Shown one piece after another: positions 7,905 through 17,892 of a DNA stretch of 64,000 nucleotides (the stretch's first letter is position 1; each line of letters starts with the position of its first letter). A program made the translations under genes and the position numbers. Under the pieces are notes generated by a model. It did not search any database and was not told the DNA's origin. It was given only the letters and a program-made list of their open reading frames with translations. This DNA comes from Gudongella sp034006985 (lineage in GTDB: Bacteria > Bacillota > Clostridia > Tissierellales > Tissierellaceae): positions 51,017 to 115,016 of the forward strand of contig JAVERT010000006.1 in assembly GCA_034006985.1 (NCBI GenBank), given 5' to 3'.

Positions 7905-9146
7905 ATGAAGTCAAAAAAATCAAATAAAAAGAAAATTATTATTGGAGTAGTTATACTTGCACTCGTGGCAGTTTTAGTTTTTAGGTTTGCATTACGTCCA
8001 CAGGTAGAAAACTATAGTGAAGAAACTGCAAAGACTCAAGATGTTACTACGTACTATAGTTTTAGTGGGAATATTGAATCTAAAGATAGTCAAATAGTAG
8101 TTTCTAAGAAGATTTTACCAATAAAGGAACTTTTTGTTAACGAGGGTGATGTGGTCAAAGTTGGAGATATACTGTTTACACTTGATGACAGTAGCATATC
8201 TTCTAATGTTGAACAGTCCGCTGCAAGTCTTGAAATTTCTAAGATTAACTATGAGAAAATGGCAAGCACAACAAAACAACAACAAATGGCACAAGTATCA
8301 AGTTCGCTATCCACTGCAAAGCTTAATTTTGAAAATGCAAAATTAAATCTTGAAAGAACAACTGAATTATACGCAGGTGAGGGTGTTTCAAAACAAGCTT
8401 TGGAACAGGCTCAAAGTGGATATGATTCTGCAAAATTACAATTAGATTCTGCGCAAGAAAACTACGATGTAACAGATCGAGCTAGTGATCAAAATATACG
8501 TTCGGCTAAAGAACAAGTGAATCAAGCAGAAGCAAATTATGAATCTACTAAGAATCAAGTTGAAGATTTAACTGTTACTTCTGAAATAGATGGTATAGTT
8601 TCAGAAATATATGTAAAGGAAAATGAATCCTTAGTAACAGGCATAAGAATTATGGATATTGTAGACTACGATAATTTGGAAATCTTAGTCAAGGTAGATG
8701 AATTTGATATTGGAGCGATTACAGTTGGAAAAGAAGTTAGTGTTATGATTAACACTTTAGAAAAAGAAGTAGTGGGAGTGGTTTCGAAAATATCAAATCA
8801 AGCACAAACTGTAAATGGAGTATCTTTTTTTACTGCTAATATAAGTTTAGAAAATGATAAAGAACTACGCGTTGGTTTATCCGCTGAAATCGAAGCAATA
8901 AACAAAAATGAGACCAATGCAACCACGATTTCAATGAAAGCATTACAATTTGATAATGAAAACCAACCATTTGTTTACTATAGGGATGCAAATAACAAAG
9001 TAATTACTAAACCAGTAATCACAGGTATTAACGATGGTAATACTGTTCAAATTATAGAAGGAGTTAAATCGGGTGAAATTATTTTACTTCCCGAGAAAAG
9101 TGATGTAACGGGGCCTGCTTTTGGCAGTGGGTTAAGAAACAACTAG
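7905..9146 (+). CDS. MacA/HlyD-type membrane fusion (adaptor) protein of an ABC exporter
   Basis: 413 residues. A single N-terminal membrane anchor (about 8-28) follows a lysine-rich start. Next come a lipoyl-like half-motif (IKELFVNEGDVVKVGDILF), a long coiled coil (about 100-220, rich in Ala, Gln, Glu, Leu), the second lipoyl half (TVTSEIDGIVSEIYV) and beta-barrel domains. This is the periplasmic-adaptor architecture of MacA/YknX-type proteins used by Gram-positive bacteria. It lies 12 bases before the ATPase gene. The three-gene unit probably exports a peptide, lipid or antimicrobial compound. Confidence 0.88.
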   Translation: MKSKKSNKKKIIIGVVILALVAVLVFRFALRPQVENYSEETAKTQDVTTYYSFSGNIESKDSQIVVSKKILPIKELFVNEGDVVKVGDILFTLDDSSISSNVEQSAASLEISKINYEKMASTTKQQQMAQVSSSLSTAKLNFENAKLNLERTTELYAGEGVSKQALEQAQSGYDSAKLQLDSAQENYDVTDRASDQNIRSAKEQVNQAEANYESTKNQVEDLTVTSEIDGIVSEIYVKENESLVTGIRIMDIVDYDNLEILVKVDEFDIGAITVGKEVSVMINTLEKEVVGVVSKISNQAQTVNGVSFFTANISLENDKELRVGLSAEIEAINKNETNATTISMKALQFDNENQPFVYYRDANNKVITKPVITGINDGNTVQIIEGVKSGEIILLPEKSDVTGPAFGSGLRNN

Positions 9147-9158
9147 GAGGGAATCCGG

Positions 9159-9842
9159 ATGAGTAGAGAAATTATTTCTATGAAAGATATTGTAAAATCC
9201 TATCAATTAGGAGATGTAGAGCAGAGAGTATTAAAAGAAGTAAATTTAAAAGTTTATGATGGCGAATTCCTTTCTATTTTAGGACCCTCAGGCTCAGGTA
9301 AAACAACTATGATGAATATTATTGGCTGTCTAGACACACCAACTAGTGGAGAGTTTTTTCTGGATGGTCGTGAAATTGCTGAATTGGATGAAAAAGAGCT
9401 TGCTCAAATTCGTAGCAAGGAGATTGGATTCATTTTCCAATCATTTCAGTTATTACCTAGACTTAATGCTTTGGAAAATGTAGAATTACCATTGATATAT
9501 TCTAGAATGCCACAGGAATTACGTAAAAAAAGAGCTGAAGAAATGCTTGTAAGGGTGGGCCTGGAAGATAGATTGTATCATTATCCTAATCAATTATCTG
9601 GGGGACAACAACAAAGAGTGGCAATTGCAAGAGCTCTGTCTACTAATCCAACTATTCTTCTTGCAGATGAACCAACAGGGGCACTTGATCAAAAAACAGG
9701 CCAACAAATAATGGAACTTTTTCGTGAGCTAAATGATGAAGGGCGAACTATAATTATGATAACCCATGATCCTAATATAGCTAAAAATGCAACTAGGACT
9801 GTAGAGATAGTTGATGGGATTTTAACAGGGGGTGTGGTGTAG
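9159..9842 (+). CDS. MacB/LolD-type ABC transporter ATPase
   Basis: 227 residues with the full nucleotide-binding set: Walker A GPSGSGKTT near residue 43, Q loop in FQSFQLLPRL, signature LSGGQQQR, Walker B LLADEPTGALD, and switch His in MITHD. The DEPTGALD form is characteristic of the LolCDE/MacB/FtsE subfamily that drives mechanotransmission exporters. It is 2 bases from the permease gene, so the pair is co-translated. Confidence 0.93.
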   Translation: MSREIISMKDIVKSYQLGDVEQRVLKEVNLKVYDGEFLSILGPSGSGKTTMMNIIGCLDTPTSGEFFLDGREIAELDEKELAQIRSKEIGFIFQSFQLLPRLNALENVELPLIYSRMPQELRKKRAEEMLVRVGLEDRLYHYPNQLSGGQQQRVAIARALSTNPTILLADEPTGALDQKTGQQIMELFRELNDEGRTIIMITHDPNIAKNATRTVEIVDGILTGGVV

Positions 9843-9844
9843 AA

Positions 9845-11044
9845 ATGATTATAGAAAGTATTAAAATGTCATGGAAGAACATCATCCACAATAAAATGCG
9901 TTCTTTTTTAACGGTTCTTGGAATAGTCATTGGTGTAACTTCAATAATTGCTTTGATTACAATTGTAGAAGGCGTGACTGATGAAATGACTGACCAGTTT
10001 TCAAGCTTGGGTGCAGGTAAAATAACAGTGCAAGCAAATGGAACACCTTTGAAGCGAGGACTTAGTGATAATGATTTAAATGAGTTACTTCAAATTGATA
10101 ATGTGACAGGAGTATCACCCACATTATCTCTAAATGCTTCAGTAGTTAGGAATTTAAACTTAGAAGAAAATGTAGCCATTGATGGGAAGAATGAAGTCTA
10201 TTTTCAGCATAATCCTGATTTAATGCTACGAGGAAGACCACTGAATACTTTGGATATAGAAAGTAAGAATAAGGTGGCAATTATAAATCAATCTCTTGAG
10301 GAAATATTGTTTTTTGGAGAAGATTCTATAGGAGAAACCATGCAAATTAACGGCATATCTTATACTGTTGTAGGCATATTTGATGAGAATACTGAAACAG
10401 ATTTAATATCTTCTAGGTCAAATGTGGAGGGAGAAAGTTCTGAGGGCAAGGCAATTATCCCTTATAAAACTGCCATGAGTATGGCAGGGATAAGCAACAT
10501 TAGCTCTATCGAAGTGCTTATTGGAGATACAGACATGACGGATGAAGTTATTACTGAAACAGAGCTTGTGTTAAATCGAGCCTTTAATTACAAAGACAAT
10601 AGTTATAGCATTATTAATATGGACAGTTTGCTAGAGGCAATGAATACCATGACTAATTTGCTGACTATCATGCTAGCAGGGATTGCATCAATTTCTTTAT
10701 TAGTTGGAGGAATTGGAATAATGAACATGATGTTGGTATCTGTAACTGAGCGTACTACTGAGATTGGACTTAGAAAGGCACTTGGAGCAGAACCTAAGAG
10801 CATACAACTACAATTCCTGATTGAATCAATTTTCCTTTCTCTGATAGGAGGATTAATTGGACTATTTTTAGGATTAGGTATTTCATGGATAGCTAATACA
10901 GCGATGGAAATTCCATATAGTATATCGACTTGGGCAGTAGTATTGGGTGTTGGTTTTTCAGCAACTGTGGGAATTGTATTTGGATGGGCACCTGCAAGAA
11001 AAGCAAGCGCACTAAATCCAATTGATGCACTACGAAGTGTATAA
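9845..11044 (+). CDS. MacB/FtsX-type ABC transporter permease
   Basis: 399 residues with four membrane helices: one at about 20-45 and three at the C-terminal end (about 275-395). A large extracellular MacB_PCD-type domain lies between them. The motifs NKMRSFLTVLGIVIGV, the GIGIMNMMLVSVTERT coupling helix and the terminal ARKASALNPIDALR are classic for this family. It completes the adaptor-ATPase-permease exporter and is followed 30 bases later by the second two-component system. Confidence 0.92.
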   Translation: MIIESIKMSWKNIIHNKMRSFLTVLGIVIGVTSIIALITIVEGVTDEMTDQFSSLGAGKITVQANGTPLKRGLSDNDLNELLQIDNVTGVSPTLSLNASVVRNLNLEENVAIDGKNEVYFQHNPDLMLRGRPLNTLDIESKNKVAIINQSLEEILFFGEDSIGETMQINGISYTVVGIFDENTETDLISSRSNVEGESSEGKAIIPYKTAMSMAGISNISSIEVLIGDTDMTDEVITETELVLNRAFNYKDNSYSIINMDSLLEAMNTMTNLLTIMLAGIASISLLVGGIGIMNMMLVSVTERTTEIGLRKALGAEPKSIQLQFLIESIFLSLIGGLIGLFLGLGISWIANTAMEIPYSISTWAVVLGVGFSATVGIVFGWAPARKASALNPIDALRSV

Positions 11045-11074
11045 ATGGTATAATAACAATTAGAGGTGTATGAT

Positions 11075-11749
11075 ATGCTAAATATTTTAGTTGTTGAAGA
11101 TGATAAGAACCTTAGAAAGTTAATGAGTACAATTTTAATAAATAATGGTTATAATGCTTTTAGTGCAGAAGATGGCGAAAAAGCTCTAAGTATAATGGAG
11201 TCAACCCATGTGGATTTGATTATCAGTGATATTATGATGCCAAACATGGATGGATATGAGTTAACAAATGAACTAAGGCGGGCAAATTATAATCTGCCTA
11301 TTATGATGGTGACAGCAAAAGAGACCTTCGAAGATAAAAAGAAGGGATTTCTTGTGGGGACCGATGATTATATGGTAAAGCCTATAGACATGGATGAAAT
11401 GATTTTGAGAGTGGATGCACTTTTACGACGCTCTCATGTAATGAATGAGAATCGGTTAAACATTGGCGGTGTAGAGCTTGATTATAATACATTGACTGTT
11501 AGTAGAGATGGAGATTCAATACTTCTTCCTAAGAAGGAGTTTTATCTCTTATTTAAATTACTCAGTTATCCAAAACAAATATTTACAAGGCAACAACTAA
11601 TGGATGAGATTTGGGGTATGGATGCAGAAACTGATGAGCGAACAGTAGATGTTCATATAAATAGATTGAGAGATAAGTTTGCAACTTTTATTGAATTTAA
11701 AATAGTTACTATTCGAGGGCTTGGGTATAAAGCGGAGAAAACAATATGA
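11075..11749 (+). CDS. OmpR-family response regulator, second system
   Basis: 224 residues. ATG 11075 has AGAGG 8 bases upstream and is preferred to the in-frame GTG at 11066. Receiver domain with EDD near residue 9, phospho-acceptor Asp in IISDIMMPN and KP switch residues in MVKPID. A winged-helix effector follows, with LLPKKEFYLL and a TIRGLGYKA end. It overlaps its kinase gene by 4 bases (ATGA) and lies 30 bases behind the exporter permease, so it probably belongs to the same transcript and provides feedback control. Confidence 0.92.
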   Translation: MLNILVVEDDKNLRKLMSTILINNGYNAFSAEDGEKALSIMESTHVDLIISDIMMPNMDGYELTNELRRANYNLPIMMVTAKETFEDKKKGFLVGTDDYMVKPIDMDEMILRVDALLRRSHVMNENRLNIGGVELDYNTLTVSRDGDSILLPKKEFYLLFKLLSYPKQIFTRQQLMDEIWGMDAETDERTVDVHINRLRDKFATFIEFKIVTIRGLGYKAEKTI

Positions 11750-13047
11750 TAAAACTGAGAATGAAGCTAATCTTGTTTTTTGTATCACTCATGTTTATTT
11801 CTTCTGTTTTGTCTTTTGTTATTTTTGCTTTTTTACCTGATGATAGTTTAGGACAAGAATTGAGACAAAATCAGCAAGAAATAGTAATTTCAATACTGGA
11901 ACTAGAACAAAAAACTAACTTGAATATAGAAGAAATTACGGATATGGCGTCGAATTTTATGTATGATGTTAGTATAATTGACAGTATTGATTCATTACAG
12001 ATGACAAACGATGAAATGAATCGATTGAAAAATCAAGAGACGGTTATAATTTCTGATCAGAGAAGGAATCAGATAACTTCAGTGTTAATGATAGATGACA
12101 CTTATATAGAGATTAGTCCACATCCAGATAATAATATTTTTAGAATTATCGCTTCTCGTGTAAGGATTTCGCTTATATCATATATTGTGATAGGTTCTTT
12201 CCTGGTTATATTATTGGCTAAAAGCGTAGTTAAACCAATACTAAAACTTACAGCAGCTACACAAGAAGTTGCAAAGGGTAATTTTGATGTAGAGATTGCT
12301 AGTAAAGGCAATGATGAAATCGCACAGATGATCCAGAACTTTAACAAAATGACAAAAGAATTAAAAAGCATAGAATATCTGCGCAAAGATTTTATTAATA
12401 GTGTGTCTCATGAATTTAAAACACCTATTGCTTCTATTCAAGGGTTTGCAAAGCTATTACAAAATGATAATTTACCAGAAAATGAAAGGCATGAGTATAC
12501 ACAAATTATTATTGAAGAAACATCTAGATTAACTAAACTTTCTTCAAATATTTTAAATCTTTCAAAACTTGAAAATCAAGAAATAATGGGAAAGAAGATT
12601 GATTTTTCATTGGATGAACAGATTAGAAGAACAATTTTATTGCTTGAATATGAATGGAGTAAAAAGAATATTGAATTTGATATTGACCTTGAGAATATTA
12701 AATATCAAGGGGATGAAGAATTACTACAGCAAGTTTGGATTAATATTTTAAGTAATGCTATTAAATTTTCAGATGAAGAGAGTATTATTACTGTAAAGCT
12801 TTATCAAATGGGGCCTATTGTAAAAATAAAAATTAGTGATACTGGTATTGGTATGAGTGAAGAAATACAGCAAAGAATTTTTGAAAAGTTTTACCAAGGA
12901 GATAAAGCTCATTCTTTAGGGGGAAATGGTTTAGGTTTATCTATTGCTAAGAGAATTATAGATATATGTGGAGGAATTATTTATGTAGAGAGCAAAATTG
13001 ATCATGGAACAACTTTTAATATTGAGTTGCCCATTGTAAATGATTAA
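11746..13047 (+). CDS. Membrane sensor histidine kinase, second system
   Basis: 433 residues: two membrane helices (about 8-28 and 138-160), an extracellular region of about 110 residues, HAMP, the His box in NSVSHEFKTP, and an HATPase_c domain with WINILSNAIKFS, DTGIGM and GNGLGLSIAK. The HEFKTP form of the His box differs from the HDLRTP of the first kinase, showing the two systems are not a recent duplication. It pairs with the regulator gene it overlaps. Confidence 0.92.
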   Translation: MIKLRMKLILFFVSLMFISSVLSFVIFAFLPDDSLGQELRQNQQEIVISILELEQKTNLNIEEITDMASNFMYDVSIIDSIDSLQMTNDEMNRLKNQETVIISDQRRNQITSVLMIDDTYIEISPHPDNNIFRIIASRVRISLISYIVIGSFLVILLAKSVVKPILKLTAATQEVAKGNFDVEIASKGNDEIAQMIQNFNKMTKELKSIEYLRKDFINSVSHEFKTPIASIQGFAKLLQNDNLPENERHEYTQIIIEETSRLTKLSSNILNLSKLENQEIMGKKIDFSLDEQIRRTILLLEYEWSKKNIEFDIDLENIKYQGDEELLQQVWINILSNAIKFSDEESIITVKLYQMGPIVKIKISDTGIGMSEEIQQRIFEKFYQGDKAHSLGGNGLGLSIAKRIIDICGGIIYVESKIDHGTTFNIELPIVND

Positions 13048-13076
13048 TACAATGAATTCTAAAGTAAGGCGATATT

Positions 13077-13110
13077 ATGGACGAGAGAGAAATATATCTC
13101 GTCCATTTGC
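13077..13110 (+). terminator. Terminator-like hairpin after the second kinase
   Basis: Perfect 10-bp stem ATGGACGAGA/TCTCGTCCAT (13077-13086 with 13097-13106). The following T run is short, so termination may be weak. Confidence 0.5.
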
Positions 13111-13123
13111 ATGGAAAAATTTG

Positions 13124-13152
13124 TTGACAATCACATAGTTAAGGACTAAACT
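13124..13152 (+). promoter_or_regulatory. Promoter of the marR-ABC exporter operon
   Basis: TTGACA (13124-13129) and TAAACT (13147-13152) separated by 17 bp, upstream of the MarR gene. Confidence 0.65.
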
Positions 13153-13181
13153 ATTAATAGCTTAACAAGTAAGTGGTTAAC
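13138..13181 (+). promoter_or_regulatory. Repeated GTTAAG/CTTAAC half sites, probable MarR operator
   Basis: GTTAAG (13138-13143), CTTAAC (13161-13166) and GTTAAC (13176-13181) form inverted repeats around and just downstream of the -10 box. This is the usual position for autorepression by a MarR dimer. The binding protein is inferred from position. Confidence 0.5.
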
Positions 13182-13212
13182 AACTAATTTATAAGAAAAG
13201 GGAGAAAATCAA

Positions 13213-13677
13213 ATGGACAAAGCTTTAAAAGATCAATATATGAATGCGATGTTTCGTTTCAAAAAGGCTGGCATGATTTTAGCACAGAGATCTGATTTAA
13301 ATATGACCGAACTTATGCTAATGAAGGGTGTAGCAAAGAACTCTTTATTTTCTGGAGATAATATGAATTTATCTGAAATTCACAACAAACTTCATATTAC
13401 AAAATCAGCAATTTCACAGATGATGAATTCACTAGAAAAGAAGGGGTATATTGAACGCGAAATAGATAAAACGGATCGTCGCAAAGTAATAGTTACTCTT
13501 ACAAGAACTGGATTAGATGTTCTGAAAGAAGCAAGAGAGTCTTCGAATCAAATTTTCGAAGAAATTATTTCGCGTTTAGGAGATGAAAACACAAAACAGC
13601 TTATTGAACTTTTAGATAAAGTATCTGATATAACAGAGGATTTAAAAAACGAAATATTTAAAGATGATAATAATTAA
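13213..13677 (+). CDS. MarR-family transcriptional regulator
   Basis: 154 residues with the MarR winged helix: NLSEIHNKLHITKSAISQMMNSLEKKGYIER as recognition region (about 58-90), then the wing DKTDRRKVIVTLT (about 93-105), and helical dimerisation segments at each end. It probably represses its own operon, which continues 50 bases later with a heterodimeric ABC exporter. That is a standard arrangement for drug-inducible efflux. GGGAG precedes the ATG. Confidence 0.92.
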   Translation: MDKALKDQYMNAMFRFKKAGMILAQRSDLNMTELMLMKGVAKNSLFSGDNMNLSEIHNKLHITKSAISQMMNSLEKKGYIEREIDKTDRRKVIVTLTRTGLDVLKEARESSNQIFEEIISRLGDENTKQLIELLDKVSDITEDLKNEIFKDDNN

Positions 13678-13728
13678 TTTGCATAAATAGAAATAGCAGT
13701 GTAACGCTATAGAAATGAGGGATTCGAT

Positions 13729-15963
13729 TTGATCAAGCTTTCAAAATATTTAAAGCCGTTTATATTTGGTTTGGTTTTAGCAGTTATATTACTTTTTGGA
13801 CAAGCTATGGGAGATTTATTTTTACCTAATTATATGTCTGAAATTGTAAATGTTGGTATTCAACAAAATGGAATCGAGCATGCTGCTCCAGATGCGATTA
13901 GCATAGAGGGCATGAAAATGATTACTGTATTTATGGATGATAGTGAAAAAGATTTTGTTGAAGATAATTATACCCTAATATCTTCAACAGAAAAAAACTC
14001 TAGTGGGGAGACCTATAAAAGTATTTATCCTAATTCAGGATCACAAATCAATGTAAAAAAAGATGTGGATGAGGTAATAGGCACTAAACTTGATAATGCA
14101 TTTGGTACCGCTGCATGGACATTTATAGAGGTGATGAAAGATATCTCACCGCAATCTAGCGAGTCGAATTCAAATCTAAACAAAGAAAATGTAAAAAGTA
14201 TAGACTTAAACCAGATTTATAAAATGCAATCTTTGTATGATGGATTGCCTGAAGCTACAATAACTGAAGCACATGACAATGCGCTAACTAATAATACATC
14301 TATGTTAAAACAGAGTGGAATTATGTTTGCAAAAGCTTTTTATGTTGAATTAGGAAGGGACATAAGTAGTATGCAAACAGCTTATATAGTACAAATTGGA
14401 TTAATAATGATTTTAATCGCTTTTTTTGGGGGAATTGCTTCTATATTAGTAGGTTTATTAGCATCAAGGATTTCTACTGGTGTAGCAAGAAACTTGCGTA
14501 AGGATGTATTTAATAAAATTGAAAGTTTTTCAAACAATGAATTTGACAAATTTTCAACTGCTTCACTTATAACTAGATGTACAAACGATGTAACTCAAAT
14601 ACAACAGGTACTTACCATGGGCATAAGAATGATCTTTTATGCTCCAATTATGGGTATTGGTGGCGTGCTTATGGCAGTAAACAAATCGGTTTCTATGAGT
14701 TGGATTCTTGCAATTGCTGTAATAGTTACTGTTGGACTACTTATGATAATCATGTCAATTGCCATGCCTAAGTTTAAGGCAATTCAAAAGTTGATTGATA
14801 AACTTAATCTGGTTTCAAGAGAGAACTTAAGTGGACTTATGGTTATCCGGGCTTTTGGTACAGAAAAGTATGAAAAAGAAAGATTTATAAGCGCTAATGA
14901 TGAATTGACAAAGACAACTTTATTTGTAAACCGTATTATGGTTTTCTTGATGCCTATGATGAATATTATCATGAATGGACTCACTTTGATTATTATTTGG
15001 GTGGGAGCGCATCAAGTGGCAAAATCAACAATGCAAGTTGGAGATATTATGGCATTTATGCAATATGCAATGTTAGTTCTGATGTCTTTTATGATGATTT
15101 CGATGATGTTTATAAGGTTTCCTCGTGCTGCAGTATCTGCAGTTCGTATTTCTGAAGTATTAGAAACACAACTTAGTATTGTAGATCCAGAAAACCCTAA
15201 AGATTTCATACAAAACGAAACAGGTGTTGTAGAGTTTAAAAGTGTTAGTTTTAGATATAATAATGCTGAAAAAGATTCTCTTAGCAATATTTCTTTTACA
15301 GCAAATCCTGGCCAAACAACTGCTATTATCGGTTCAACTGGTTCTGGAAAGTCGACAATTGCAAATTTAATATTGCGTTTTTATGATGTAAGCAAAGGAA
15401 TGGTTATGGTTGATGGCGTTGATGTGAGAGAAGTTTTTCAAAAGAACCTGCGCTTTAAAATCGGATATGTGCCACAAAAATCAGTTTTGTTATCAGGAAC
15501 AATTGATTTTAACTTAAAATATGGTAAAAAAGATGCTTCAAATCAAGATGTCGAGATGGCAGCTAATATAGCACAAGTGTCAGAATTTATAGAAGACAGA
15601 TCAGAAGGCTTAGAGTCTCTAATCTCACAGGGTGCGACAAATATTTCTGGAGGTCAAAAACAAAGATTATCTATTGCTAGGGCATTAGCTAAAGATCCAG
15701 ATATTTTAATTTTCGATGATAGCTTTTCTGCTTTAGACTTTAAGACAGAAGCAGCTCTTAGAAAATCCTTAAAAGAAAATTCTAAAGATACCACAGTTAT
15801 TTTAGTAGCACAGAGAGTGAGTTCCATTATGAATGCAGAGCAAATTATTGTTTTAGATAATGGGAAAATGGTTGGTCGTGGAACCCATGATGAACTTCTA
15901 CGAAACTGTACAGCGTATTATGAAATTGCTTCATCTCAGCTTTCGAAGGAGGAATTAGCGTGA
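13729..15963 (+). CDS. Heterodimeric ABC exporter half-transporter with large extracellular insert (degenerate ATPase site)
   Basis: 744 residues, TTG start. A six-helix exporter membrane domain is interrupted between helices 1 and 2 by an extracellular region of about 170 residues (about 35-210), much longer than in LmrC/BmrC-like proteins. The nucleotide-binding domain has Walker A GSTGSGKST, signature ISGGQKQR and Walker B ILIFDDSFSALD. Asp replaces the catalytic Glu, and the switch position reads VAQRVS instead of a His. This marks the non-catalytic partner of a heterodimer. It overlaps the catalytic partner by 4 bases (GTGA). Likely role: multidrug, lipid or peptide export. Confidence 0.9.
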   Translation: MIKLSKYLKPFIFGLVLAVILLFGQAMGDLFLPNYMSEIVNVGIQQNGIEHAAPDAISIEGMKMITVFMDDSEKDFVEDNYTLISSTEKNSSGETYKSIYPNSGSQINVKKDVDEVIGTKLDNAFGTAAWTFIEVMKDISPQSSESNSNLNKENVKSIDLNQIYKMQSLYDGLPEATITEAHDNALTNNTSMLKQSGIMFAKAFYVELGRDISSMQTAYIVQIGLIMILIAFFGGIASILVGLLASRISTGVARNLRKDVFNKIESFSNNEFDKFSTASLITRCTNDVTQIQQVLTMGIRMIFYAPIMGIGGVLMAVNKSVSMSWILAIAVIVTVGLLMIIMSIAMPKFKAIQKLIDKLNLVSRENLSGLMVIRAFGTEKYEKERFISANDELTKTTLFVNRIMVFLMPMMNIIMNGLTLIIIWVGAHQVAKSTMQVGDIMAFMQYAMLVLMSFMMISMMFIRFPRAAVSAVRISEVLETQLSIVDPENPKDFIQNETGVVEFKSVSFRYNNAEKDSLSNISFTANPGQTTAIIGSTGSGKSTIANLILRFYDVSKGMVMVDGVDVREVFQKNLRFKIGYVPQKSVLLSGTIDFNLKYGKKDASNQDVEMAANIAQVSEFIEDRSEGLESLISQGATNISGGQKQRLSIARALAKDPDILIFDDSFSALDFKTEAALRKSLKENSKDTTVILVAQRVSSIMNAEQIIVLDNGKMVGRGTHDELLRNCTAYYEIASSQLSKEELA

Positions 15964-17876
15964 ATGAAAATAGAGTAAAAAAAGATGAAGACCAACCAAA
16001 AGGTCCAATGGGAGGCCGTGGACCCATGGGTGGTGGTGGGCCAATGCGTGGAATAGGAATGTCTGCGCCGAAAGCTAAAGATTTTAAAGGTACCATGTCT
16101 AAGCTAATAGGTTATCTTGGCACCCATAAGGTAACGATTCTTTTCGTATGGATGTTAGCAGTTGTAGCTACTGTCTTTACTATTTTAGGGCCGAAGATAT
16201 TGGCAGGAGCAACAGATGAGCTTATAACTGGATATTTAAGTACTATTGCTGGAACGGGCAGTATTGACTTTGGGAAAATTGGTAGCATTATCCTTTGGCT
16301 TGTAGGATTATATATTATAAGTGCAATATTTTCCTATCTTCAAGGTTATGTTATGTCTGGTGTAACCGCAAAAGTTACATTTAAGATGAGAAATGATATT
16401 AATGAGAAAGTTAATAAGTTACCTTTAGGATATTATGATAAAACAACTCATGGCGATGTTCTTTCTCGTATCACCAATGATGTTGATACCATAAGTAATT
16501 CACTCAATCAAAGTATGACTCAAATTATAACATCAATAACATCACTTATAGGAATTATTATTATGATGCTTTCTATAAGTTGGCAGATGACCTTGGTATC
16601 TTTGTGCATATTACCATTATCAATGGTTGTGACATTGAAAGTAGTTAAGAAATCACAAAGACACTTTAAAGATCAACAGAAGTTTTTAGGCAGTGTAAAC
16701 GGTCATGTTGAAGAAATGCTTGGTAGTCATATAGTAGTAAAAGCATTTAATGGCGAAGAAGATTCATCAGCTAAGTTTGCAGAATATAATGATTCACTTT
16801 ACAATGCAGCGTGGAAAGCCAACTTTTTATCTGGCTTGATGATGCCAATTATGAATTTCATTGGTAATTTAGGTTATGTGGCAATATGTGTTCTAGGTGG
16901 GTTTTTTACAGTTAATGGTACAATGACTATTGGGGGGATACAAGCATTTATACAGTATGCAAGACAGTTTAACCAGCCAATTTCTCAGATTGCAAATATC
17001 TCTAATGTTCTTCAGCAAACTGCTGCGGCTGCGGAGCGTGTATTTGAATTTTTAGAAGTGGAAGAAGAAATATCGGAGAATTCAGATGCACTGTCTGTAA
17101 CACTAGGTGATTCTGATGCTGCAAATAATATGGTGCATATTGATGGTAATGTATGTTTTGAAGATATAAGCTTTGGTTATGAACCAAACAATATGGTTAT
17201 TAGTAACTTTAGCGTAAAAATAAAGCCAGGGCAAAAGGTAGCCATTGTTGGACCAACAGGTGCTGGTAAGACTACAATCATAAAACTCCTTATGCGATTT
17301 TACGATGTAAATAAAGGAACTATTCTAATAGATGGCCATGATATAAAAACATTTAAAAGAAGTGAACTTCGATCAATTTTTGGTATGGTGCTACAGGATA
17401 CTTGGCTGTTTAATGGAACTATTGCAGATAATATTCGTTATGGCAAGCTAGATGCATCAGATAATGAAGTGATTGAAGCAGGTGTAGCTGCTCAGGTTGA
17501 TCATTTTGTTAGAAGATTACCTGATGGATATAATATGGTGTTAAATGAGGAAGCAGATAATATATCTCAGGGTCAGAAACAATTATTGACCATCGCAAGA
17601 GCTATTTTATCAGATCCTAAAATATTGATATTAGATGAGGCAACAAGTAGTGTGGATACTCGTACAGAAGTGTTGATACAAAAGGCTATGGATAATCTGA
17701 TGAAAGATCGAACAAGTTTTATAATAGCTCATCGACTATCTACAATCCGTAATGCTGATTTGATTCTGGTCATGGACAATGGGAATATAGTTGAACAAGG
17801 TTCTCATGATGATCTGATTAAACAAAATGGTTTCTATGCAGATCTTTACAGCAGTCAGTTTGAAAGAGCAAGTTAA
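15960..17876 (+). CDS. Heterodimeric ABC exporter half-transporter (catalytic partner)
   Basis: 638 residues starting at a GTG that overlaps the previous stop; AAGGAGG lies 6 bases upstream. A Gly/Pro/Met-rich cytoplasmic tail (about 10-36, GPMGGRGPMGGGGPM) precedes six membrane helices. The ATPase domain has Walker A GPTGAGKTT, signature ISQGQKQ, Walker B ILILDEATSSVD with the catalytic Glu, and switch His in IIAHRLST. It forms the transporter with the preceding gene product. Confidence 0.92.
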   Translation: MNENRVKKDEDQPKGPMGGRGPMGGGGPMRGIGMSAPKAKDFKGTMSKLIGYLGTHKVTILFVWMLAVVATVFTILGPKILAGATDELITGYLSTIAGTGSIDFGKIGSIILWLVGLYIISAIFSYLQGYVMSGVTAKVTFKMRNDINEKVNKLPLGYYDKTTHGDVLSRITNDVDTISNSLNQSMTQIITSITSLIGIIIMMLSISWQMTLVSLCILPLSMVVTLKVVKKSQRHFKDQQKFLGSVNGHVEEMLGSHIVVKAFNGEEDSSAKFAEYNDSLYNAAWKANFLSGLMMPIMNFIGNLGYVAICVLGGFFTVNGTMTIGGIQAFIQYARQFNQPISQIANISNVLQQTAAAAERVFEFLEVEEEISENSDALSVTLGDSDAANNMVHIDGNVCFEDISFGYEPNNMVISNFSVKIKPGQKVAIVGPTGAGKTTIIKLLMRFYDVNKGTILIDGHDIKTFKRSELRSIFGMVLQDTWLFNGTIADNIRYGKLDASDNEVIEAGVAAQVDHFVRRLPDGYNMVLNEEADNISQGQKQLLTIARAILSDPKILILDEATSSVDTRTEVLIQKAMDNLMKDRTSFIIAHRLSTIRNADLILVMDNGNIVEQGSHDDLIKQNGFYADLYSSQFERAS

Positions 17877-17892
17877 AGCTATAAAATAATAA

